Assembly (NCBI GenBank): GCA_031262595.1
Contig: JAISHI010000019.1
Coordinates: 1 to 47,399, forward strand
Direction: 5' to 3'
Length of the DNA stretch: 47,399 nt
Origin: Christensenellaceae bacterium
Lineage (GTDB): Bacteria; Bacillota; Clostridia; Christensenellales; UBA1242
The notes under the pieces were generated by a model, which ran no database searches, was not told where the DNA came from, and saw nothing but the letters and a program-made list of their open reading frames with translations. Positions 41,597 through 47,399 of the stretch are shown one piece after another; the stretch's first letter is position 1, and every line of letters begins with the position of its first letter. The position numbers and the translations under genes are program-made.

Positions 41597-42207
41597 AACA
41601 TACTCCTTATATCGTCAAATTGTGAAATAACTGCATCTTCAATCAATATCTCGCCTTTATGCCCCTCATTGGCTGTTGCAAAACTTTTTCCTAAATAACT
41701 CAGTTCATCATATTCAATGCCGTTGAATTTTCCTTTGCCATCTGGTCGCCAGACATAATCGCTACCACCAGTTAAAAATAGCCCAAGTGATTCTGCCTTC
41801 CTTTTAATTTGTTCGCTATCTTTTTGACTTTGTGCATAGTGCATATATTCCGCACCATCAAAGTCTTTTGGGTCTAATAAATCCAAGTTCTTCGATTTTA
41901 GCGGATGCGCTAAAACTCTTGCACTGCCACTATAATTTAGACGAGGATTAAACCCATACAAAATTGTGTGCTTACCATTTTCCCGCAACTCCATCCCCGG
42001 GATAATCTTGCCCGAATAATGTTTTTCTAACTCGTCTTTACGTGCCATCTCGTATAAAACCCCACCAACACGAAAAATATGAAAATCGTTTCGTGTCAAC
42101 ATACAAATAGATTTTAACTTTTCTTGTTCCGCTCTTTGTAAAATCCGAACAACGTGTTCCTGCGTTTCATTACCATCTAAGTGGATATGTAAATCAGATT
42201 TTTGCAT
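41593..42207 (-). CDS. PHP-domain phosphoesterase-like hydrolase
   Basis: The 204-residue protein carries PHP metal ligands: DLHIHLDGN (H7, H9, D11), PGMEL (E73), LAHPLKSK (H101) and GGSDY (D150). The usual final SDxH histidine is not seen (SDYVW), so one metal site may differ. PHP proteins hydrolyse phosphate esters, nucleotides or histidinol phosphate. It overlaps the HAD gene start-to-stop by 14 bases and the next gene by ATGA, within a compact operon. Confidence 0.78.
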   Translation of the reverse strand: MQKSDLHIHLDGNETQEHVVRILQRAEQEKLKSICMLTRNDFHIFRVGGVLYEMARKDELEKHYSGKIIPGMELRENGKHTILYGFNPRLNYSGSARVLAHPLKSKNLDLLDPKDFDGAEYMHYAQSQKDSEQIKRKAESLGLFLTGGSDYVWRPDGKGKFNGIEYDELSYLGKSFATANEGHKGEILIEDAVISQFDDIRSML

Positions 42208-42865
42208 CCAGCAACTCCTTAACTGCAGAAATAATAATATCAGGCTTTAATAAAATCTCTTTTTCTTCCTTTTTCCATTCATTATCAACTTTCGATCTTA
42301 ACCATGCAGTTTTCACTCCCAAGATTTTCACCGCAACTAAATCTTCAATAAATTCGTCGCTGACAAAAAGTATTTTTGAATAATCTTCCTCTGGGATATC
42401 CTCAAACGCCGTTAAGTATACCTTTAAGTTAGGTTTTCGCTCTTTAATTGTTTCGGATACTATTACCTTATCAAAATATTTTGCGAGGTCATCTCTTTCT
42501 AGTATGTAGTCAACATTATTTTGTGAATTATTACTAATAATCCCTAAATAATATCCTTTTTCTTTTAGTGTCTTTATTGTTTCGATCGTGTCATCATCGA
42601 TTATGTGTGACTCAAGAAGGATTTTGTCTATCTTCTCTAGATCTTCTTTTGAAATTTCTAGCAATCGAGACAAGTCATTATACACTTGCTCTTCGTTAAT
42701 TTTGCCTAGCGATAGCAGCAACTGGTAATTCTTCCAATACTTAAATACATTCTTCCAACTTAGATTATACTTATCCAAAATTTCTTTAATCTCGGAATCG
42801 GTGTTCTTAAACGAACCTGCCAAGGTATAACCCCAATCGAAAAAAATGTATTTAATTTTATCCAT
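42194..42865 (-). CDS. HAD-superfamily hydrolase with D-x-G motif
   Basis: The 223-residue protein has the HAD fold with a helical cap: motif I YIFFDWGYTLAG, motif II LGIISNNSQNN, motif III Lys in KERKPNLKVY, and motif IV LFVSDEFIEDLVAVKILG. The nucleophile Asp (D10) is present, but the usual second Asp at D+2 is Gly (D-W-G-Y-T), as in YihX-type sugar phosphatases. Phosphatase activity on a small phosphate ester is likely. It starts 1 base after the kinase gene stop. Confidence 0.82.
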   Translation of the reverse strand: MDKIKYIFFDWGYTLAGSFKNTDSEIKEILDKYNLSWKNVFKYWKNYQLLLSLGKINEEQVYNDLSRLLEISKEDLEKIDKILLESHIIDDDTIETIKTLKEKGYYLGIISNNSQNNVDYILERDDLAKYFDKVIVSETIKERKPNLKVYLTAFEDIPEEDYSKILFVSDEFIEDLVAVKILGVKTAWLRSKVDNEWKKEEKEILLKPDIIISAVKELLDAKI

Positions 42866-42866
42866 T

Positions 42867-43826
42867 TTATAACTCCTTTACCATATCTACTATACCATTT
42901 ATACTTCCGCGCGCGTCATAAGTTTTTGCGTTCTTTACTAAATCATGGACAAAATCCATGCGCATACGTGCGAGTTTCTTATCATCAAAAGATGGAAACG
43001 GGTCGCCCGTGCTTATAACAACATTTCTTCCCGCACGGATATAATCCGACATAGCCTTCATGTTCGCAAGTGTGGCGACATCAGCAGGCAATTCAGAGAT
43101 TTGCGTTTGTTTATCATCAACTGGATATGTTTGGACATACATAATTTTATCTACTTCTGCTTGCTGTGTGGTTTGTATGCCTAAATCTTCGAACTCTGGA
43201 TTTATGTATATTTTGTTTTGCCAAGGTTGTGCCATTTTCTCAGGATCGACTTTAGATACCAATTGAGGAAAGTATTCGTGCAATACGCCCAGCCGAACAT
43301 GAGTTTGCATTGTGCCTGCAAAGACCTTGCATTTGCCCTCTTCTTTGCCAATAACAACTCGGTCATTTGCTACAAATTTATATCCATCCTTCATACAGAA
43401 TTGCAGAGCAAGTGTCGTTTTACCCGAGCCGGGTTCGCCCGAAAGAACGATCGCTTTTCCGTCTTTTTCAACAACCGCAGAATGTATAAAGTATTTATTT
43501 TGTTTATTAAGTTCTTTCGCAAACATCGAGAGCGCCAAATAAATTAAATCTGGCACATACAATTTGTTTTCAGGACAACTTATGGTTGCCTGATTTTTAA
43601 TCGGATTTATTTCTGCGCGCAACAGTTCGCTGTCGATATACTCCAAAAATGGCTTAGCTCTATCAAATATTTCTTCCGCCACTTTTTCAGTCTTAATATC
43701 TGGAATTGTTTCAGGGACTTGCTCTTTGTCCGTAAGGAAGTAGTTCGCCATATTTTGCGAGTTTGTACGGAACATTATTTCTGCTCCGCTACAAGTCATA
43801 CGAATGTTTTCCATTATGTTTTTCAT
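42867..43826 (-). CDS. HprK-like P-loop kinase
   Basis: The C-terminal two-thirds of this 319-residue protein match HPr kinase/phosphorylase-like domains: FIHSAVVEKDGKAIVLSGEPGSGKTTLALQF (H115; P-loop 130-137) and FVANDRVVIG (D155). No HPr gene is near, and the first 90 residues are not the normal HprK N-domain. HprK-like kinases also occur in peptide-modification clusters, for example those that phosphorylate serine of lasso peptides. Its ATG overlaps the previous stop (TAATG). AT-rich like the rest of the operon. Confidence 0.82.
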   Translation of the reverse strand: MKNIMENIRMTCSGAEIMFRTNSQNMANYFLTDKEQVPETIPDIKTEKVAEEIFDRAKPFLEYIDSELLRAEINPIKNQATISCPENKLYVPDLIYLALSMFAKELNKQNKYFIHSAVVEKDGKAIVLSGEPGSGKTTLALQFCMKDGYKFVANDRVVIGKEEGKCKVFAGTMQTHVRLGVLHEYFPQLVSKVDPEKMAQPWQNKIYINPEFEDLGIQTTQQAEVDKIMYVQTYPVDDKQTQISELPADVATLANMKAMSDYIRAGRNVVISTGDPFPSFDDKKLARMRMDFVHDLVKNAKTYDARGSINGIVDMVKEL

Positions 43827-44851
43827 TATAACACTTTATCTCCTTTAATGTAAATAGATTGAACACAATCATTTTGCAATGTCAAGAAACTTGCATCACT
43901 TCCAACTTTTAGTTCTTGCCCACTCGTTATCGCTGCAAGCAATTGCTCGTTAGTAATTTGTGGAAAATCGTTTTTAACGATTTTTGCCTGCTCGATTAAA
44001 TCCGCCGTTTTGCCCGACGCCAACCCGTCGCTAGAAATCGTCCAAGAAATTCCCGCGCTGTTCATTTGCAAAGGATTTGCATATCGTGTATTCAAAGTGC
44101 GATTGGATATAGGACAAATAGTAATCTTTGATTTTTTTTCGGCTATGATGCCAAAATCTTCTTCTTTAAGATGACCGCAGTGAACTAAAGTTGTTTTTTT
44201 GCCCAATAAATTGAACCTTTTTAACAAATCCATTGAACTTGCCCCATCCCATTTTTGTTGCACCAACTTCTCGCTTTCTGCATCTTCAGCAATGTGTGCC
44301 GCAAGAAAGCAGTCATACTTATCCAGTATAGCTTGCACAAATTTGATTGATTCTTTGTTATTTGTATAAAAGGAGTGTAAAAACACTCCTGGTTCTATAT
44401 TGTTATCAAGGCAAAATTTATAAAAAGCATCAAACCCTTGCATCCCTATACTTGTAAGGTTTCCTAGCCTATCATTTTGCATCACTTGATAGCCACATTG
44501 TGCAGATATAGGGAACTCCATTATCGCTTGATGCGCCCCTAGTGTGTTGATTTTTGTTATGCCATTATTGACACAAGATTGTAATGTTTGTCTTATAATC
44601 TGCGCTCTATCATATGTTGGCTTTGAATGCTCTTTTTCACTATACTTTATATAATCCAACAAATTCATATTATGTGGCAATACGAAACCTTCACCAAGAT
44701 GAATGTGCTGATTATTTAGCGTTGGAATAATTACCTGTTCGCTCGGTTCATTATCATCCCTTGAAAGACCGGTAATAATTCCATCAGAGAACTCCATTGA
44801 ACCTTTAAATCCGTTTTTAACAAAATTACCCTTTATGCACTGTTTCTTCAT
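43826..44851 (-). CDS. Amidohydrolase of the cytosine/guanine/MTA deaminase type
   Basis: The 341-residue protein has the metal and catalytic motifs of the COG0402 amidohydrolases: NNQHIHLGE (HxH at about 49 and 51), LAAHIAED with the H-x-x-E pair (186, 189), VHCGHL (H224) and SSDGLASG (D275). These predict a metal-dependent deaminase or hydrolase of a heterocycle or amide. The ATG at 44851 lies within the radical SAM gene and is preceded by AAGGAAG, so the two are coupled. The specific substrate is unknown. Confidence 0.83.
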   Translation of the reverse strand: MKKQCIKGNFVKNGFKGSMEFSDGIITGLSRDDNEPSEQVIIPTLNNQHIHLGEGFVLPHNMNLLDYIKYSEKEHSKPTYDRAQIIRQTLQSCVNNGITKINTLGAHQAIMEFPISAQCGYQVMQNDRLGNLTSIGMQGFDAFYKFCLDNNIEPGVFLHSFYTNNKESIKFVQAILDKYDCFLAAHIAEDAESEKLVQQKWDGASSMDLLKRFNLLGKKTTLVHCGHLKEEDFGIIAEKKSKITICPISNRTLNTRYANPLQMNSAGISWTISSDGLASGKTADLIEQAKIVKNDFPQITNEQLLAAITSGQELKVGSDASFLTLQNDCVQSIYIKGDKVL

Positions 44852-45932
44852 CACTCACTTCCTTTGCCTTAAAGAACAATGTTGGCAAATAACCATCGTG
44901 AACGGATACTCGACTCAATTTCTCAACGTGAAATTTTTCGGTAGGAATCTCATCATTGTTGCGTGTTGGGCAATATGGATCACGCTCTGCAAAAGTATCG
45001 TACCACAACATTCTTCGATCATAAACCCCACCCTTACATACTTCCTCAATCTTACAGCCCTCACAAGCTTTTGGCGTTTCTACTTCTGCGAACTGCGGAA
45101 AGTATAATTTAGCCAAATCTGCCGTTTTAATGTTTGCTTCATTCCTATATTTAGCATCAATGAGATAAGTCGAAGGGCATATTGTGCCATCTGGCAAAAT
45201 GCGAATGCTTTCTGTCCCCGTATTATCACGAATGTTTACTTGATCAGTAAAAACATTGCCCAATAATGTATCGCTTAGAGATACAATTTCTTGCTCATCG
45301 TTTGCATATTGTAAGGTGTCTTTTAATCCATTATAGGATAAGATGAATCGGTCGTTCTTTTTGTCTTTACTTACTGGCCGATAGATATTCATCCTTAAGT
45401 AGGCATCATATTTCTTTACAAGCTCAAACAACCCCGCCAGATTTTCTTTTGTGCAGGTATCATCACTTCCTACAAAAACAACTGTACACAATTTGCCCAT
45501 TTCTTTACTCATTTGTAATGTTTTGTTAGCCCACTCAAATGCTTGTGAATGTCCTCTCTGCTTGTTGTGTTTATCCTTGTCGTTATAATCGATAGAAACA
45601 TCAATCTCATCAATGCTTTCTTCATAGATTTTTTTGAATAGCGGATTTTGTTCGGCCTTAACTCCAACATATCCATTTGATGTTAAAGATTGTTTAATTT
45701 CTGGATAGTGCTGTCTTACGTATTGCACGAAATAGAAGAAGTCATCCATAATGGCATTCTCTCCTGTTCCATAATTTATCGAGTCAATATGCTGATGATT
45801 CCTATCAACAAAACTTTTCCAATCTTTTATCCCAACATCCGATAATTCTTCTCTCGCTTGTTTAGAATAACAAAAATCGCAGTGCATATTGCACGCCTTT
45901 GTTAACCCCCAACCAATGCTAACTTTCTCCAT
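44826..45932 (-). CDS. Radical SAM/SPASM-domain maturase-like enzyme
   Basis: The 368-residue protein has the radical SAM motif CNMHCDFC (C14, C18, C21) near the N-terminus, binding one [4Fe-4S] cluster and SAM. The C-terminal SPASM-type region has C252 (LPDGTICPSTYL), C290, C293, C299 (CEGCKIEEVC) and C321 (YCP), for an auxiliary cluster. SPASM enzymes usually modify peptides, sometimes small molecules. AAGGAGAAGG just upstream overlaps the stop region of the 67-residue peptide gene 9 bases away, so peptide and enzyme are probably made together. Confidence 0.9.
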   Translation of the reverse strand: MEKVSIGWGLTKACNMHCDFCYSKQAREELSDVGIKDWKSFVDRNHQHIDSINYGTGENAIMDDFFYFVQYVRQHYPEIKQSLTSNGYVGVKAEQNPLFKKIYEESIDEIDVSIDYNDKDKHNKQRGHSQAFEWANKTLQMSKEMGKLCTVVFVGSDDTCTKENLAGLFELVKKYDAYLRMNIYRPVSKDKKNDRFILSYNGLKDTLQYANDEQEIVSLSDTLLGNVFTDQVNIRDNTGTESIRILPDGTICPSTYLIDAKYRNEANIKTADLAKLYFPQFAEVETPKACEGCKIEEVCKGGVYDRRMLWYDTFAERDPYCPTRNNDEIPTEKFHVEKLSRVSVHDGYLPTLFFKAKEVSDEETVHKG

Positions 45933-45941
45933 TCCTTCTCC

Positions 45942-46145
45942 TTATGATTTATATTCGGTGCTAACTTTATCACATATAGAATTTACGACGTAAATACCCA
46001 TGCGTTCAATATCCGCTTTTGTAAATTCCTGCTTGCCTTCCAAAACTGTTAAACATAACGGCCAGCTGTCTTTAAAAATGTTTTTCAAACTTCCAAAAGC
46101 ATTTTCTATTTTACTCTCTTGTGGCATGGTAATTGTTTCCGCCAT
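45942..46145 (-). CDS. 67-residue protein before the radical SAM gene, candidate precursor peptide
   Basis: The ATG at 46145 (MAETITMPQESKIENAFG...) has AGGGAGG upstream; a longer frame from 46217 lacks support. The 67 residues comprise an N-terminal helix-prone part (KIENAFGSLKNIFKDSW), PLCLTVLEGKQEFTKADIERMGIYVV and the C-terminal NSICDKVSTEYKS, with two cysteines and several serines. It is first in the operon, directly before the maturase, as precursor peptides often are. It has no leader or double-Gly motif that I recognise and could also be a helper subunit. Confidence 0.65.
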   Translation of the reverse strand: MAETITMPQESKIENAFGSLKNIFKDSWPLCLTVLEGKQEFTKADIERMGIYVVNSICDKVSTEYKS

Positions 46146-46277
46146 CACACACCCTCCCTTTTTGTGAATTATTTTAATATAAATAATGGTGTCGCAGATA
46201 TGCCCTATTTGTTCCATTAGTGGGGAATTTTGTTTGTAAGTATTGCTTTATTGATTAACCTTGTGATACAATAAGTT

Positions 46278-47174
46278 ATGTTAAGAACAAGCAATACAAA
46301 CTGGAATTTATACAAATCATTTTTAGTCGCCTATGAAACAAAAAATTTAACAACGGCCAGCGAGATTTTGAATCTAACGCGTTCTGCTATTGGGCATAAT
46401 ATTCGTGAGTTAGGACGGCAACTCGATACAAAATTATTTACACCGACACCTTCTAAACGTGGTGTAGAACCGACCAGTAGCGCGATAACGCTTTACCCAC
46501 TTGTTAAGGAATGCTTTGATAAACTCGAAGTGGCTGAAAGAAGCGTCCAGTCGTTTGATAAGGAAACACCCGCACTTATACGCCTAGCAGTTGCCACTTC
46601 ACTTGCGAGTCATCAGTTAGCTCCGTATATTTCAAAATTCTGCAAAGAATATCCTTTGGTCAAATTAGAATTTCTGCGCAAAGAGGCCGTTGATTTGCTG
46701 AATCAAAAGAAAATCGATATTGCTATAACATCAAAGCGTCAATTGCAAAATCGTAGCTTTACTGTAATCGATCTTTTTGATGACAAACTAGCTCTGATTG
46801 CCTCCAGAAACATTATTAACCACACAGAAAATAAAGCCTTCACATTGGATGAAATAAAAAAATATCCCATCATAGATCGGTATGAGGAAAACGTAAACAA
46901 TATTAAAATATTTAACATTGAGGTTTCGCCAAATTATTTTGCTGCGACGTCAGAACAAATTTATTCTATGGTTAGAAGTGGCGTCGGCATAGGCTTTTAT
47001 TGGGATAAGGCAATAAATGGCGAACGATTAGAAAAAGACAGTATCGTCAAATTGAATGTGAAAAATTTCAACATAACTGAAACCGTTTCATGTGCATACA
47101 ATAAATCCGCCCTAACCAATGCCGCAAAAGAATTTATAACGGGGCTGGTTCAATACTGCAAACAATTTAGTTAA
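46278..47174 (+). CDS. LysR-type transcriptional regulator
   Basis: The 298-residue protein has an N-terminal winged HTH (WNLYKSFLVAYETKNLTTASEILNLTRSAIGHNIRELGRQLDTKLFTPT) and a periplasmic-binding-like effector domain from about residue 90 (IRLAVATSLASHQLAPYISKFCKEYPLVKLEF). It is divergent from the radical SAM operon, the usual place for a LysR regulator of the neighbour. TTGCTT (46243-46248), 18 bases, TACAAT (46267-46272) ends 5 bases before the ATG. Confidence 0.92.
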   Translation: MLRTSNTNWNLYKSFLVAYETKNLTTASEILNLTRSAIGHNIRELGRQLDTKLFTPTPSKRGVEPTSSAITLYPLVKECFDKLEVAERSVQSFDKETPALIRLAVATSLASHQLAPYISKFCKEYPLVKLEFLRKEAVDLLNQKKIDIAITSKRQLQNRSFTVIDLFDDKLALIASRNIINHTENKAFTLDEIKKYPIIDRYEENVNNIKIFNIEVSPNYFAATSEQIYSMVRSGVGIGFYWDKAINGERLEKDSIVKLNVKNFNITETVSCAYNKSALTNAAKEFITGLVQYCKQFS

Positions 47175-47197
47175 ATTTCTCGTATGCTTTCCTGGGA

Positions 47198-47285
47198 TGT
47201 TAGAACTGGACCTACCCTATATAAGTGGACATTGAAACATGAAGTGGGAGTATGTTATCATGAAACACATAAAAGGAGAAAAAAT
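47198..47285 (+). mobile_element. Probable left end of an IS3-type element
   Basis: From about 47198 the bases begin TGTTAGAACTGGACC and include two copies of TGGAC (47207 and 47232), just before a transposase reading frame with AAAAGGAGAAAA before its ATG. IS3-family ends begin with TG. The exact tip cannot be set without the right end, which is outside the window. Confidence 0.45.
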
Positions 47286-47399
47286 ATGAACAACAAAAGC
47301 AAAAGATATGACGACGAATTTAAGAAAAATATCGTCGCATTAGCCCAAAACGGCAAAACCTACAACCAGTTATCCCGAGATTACGGAGTTTCGCATTCC
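47286..47399 (+). CDS. IS3-family transposase OrfA (HTH), cut by the window end
   Basis: The visible 38 residues start MNNKSKRYDDEFKKNIVALAQNGK and continue TYNQLSRDYGVSHS, the beginning of the HTH_Tnp_1 domain of IS3/IS911-type OrfA proteins. The frame is open to the end of the window. It lies 110 bases after the LysR gene and bounds the accessory region. Confidence 0.85.
   Translation, partial: MNNKSKRYDDEFKKNIVALAQNGKTYNQLSRDYGVSHS

Noticed and set aside
44400-45932. Radical SAM gene as PqqE/mycofactocin or queuosine enzyme
   Set aside because: No PqqD-like domain, no mycofactocin genes and no QueC/D/E partners are nearby, and the downstream enzymes do not fit those pathways.

Overview
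The window looks like a chromosomal segment from an uncultured, probably gut-associated Bacillota/Clostridia-like bacterium with moderate GC. Support comes from the gene repertoire (DegV-family protein, RbgA/YlqF, LspA-RluD pair, YkpA/YbiT-like ABC-F protein), from AGGAGG-type ribosome binding sites inside operons, and from the standard code reading every gene. The placement is inferred from gene content, not from a marker phylogeny. The backbone genes favour gcg, cgc, ctc, gac and aac codons. Several insertions are clearly more AT-rich: the Fic locus, the gene at 16.6-17.3 kb, the coiled-coil membrane gene at 36.3 kb and everything from 41.2 kb onward.

Layout. 1-10.5 kb is housekeeping: a truncated tilS, a small sigma factor, degV, ychF, tRNA-Ser(CGA), the trmD-GNAT-rbgA operon, two linked hypothetical genes, and the asnS-aspS pair. 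10.6-17.7 kb mixes core genes (recJ, an rRNA-type methyltransferase, HIT protein) with accessory ones: a dinD gene carrying three inverted repeats in its coding sequence, a one-domain asparaginase, two divergent XRE regulators, and a small lipoprotein and a hypothetical protein that each have a poly-C tract inside the promoter. 17.8-35.6 kb is mostly core (uvrB, a GPH transporter, rluD-lspA, argS, ABC-F, tatD, greA, lepA), interrupted by a Fic gene with a palindromic operator, a zeta-like kinase, a Cys-rich membrane peptide and a second dinD. 35.7-47.4 kb is accessory: a Nudix gene, a coiled-coil membrane protein, a pcfK/pcfJ-type mobile-element cluster, a GNAT gene, and a seven-gene operon divergent from a LysR regulator. 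That operon encodes a 67-residue peptide, a radical SAM/SPASM enzyme, a deaminase-like amidohydrolase, an HprK-like kinase, an HAD hydrolase, a PHP hydrolase and a pyrophosphatase-like protein. The window ends inside an IS3-type transposase.

Two features cut across the window. First, nearly every first gene of a transcript has a good -35/-10 promoter (usually a 17-base spacer) whose -10 box ends only 5-9 bases before the start codon, which predicts widespread leaderless mRNAs; internal operon genes use Shine-Dalgarno sites instead. Second, coding and regulatory DNA carries notable symmetric or slippage-prone structure: the dinD palindromes, the Fic operator, the poly-C promoter spacers and the lepA leader hairpins.

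The best candidate for an undescribed system is the radical SAM / HprK-like / deaminase-like operon at 41.2-46.1 kb with its divergent LysR regulator at 46.3-47.2 kb. It has the gene content expected for building and decorating a small peptide or metabolite, and I do not recognise the combination as a named system.
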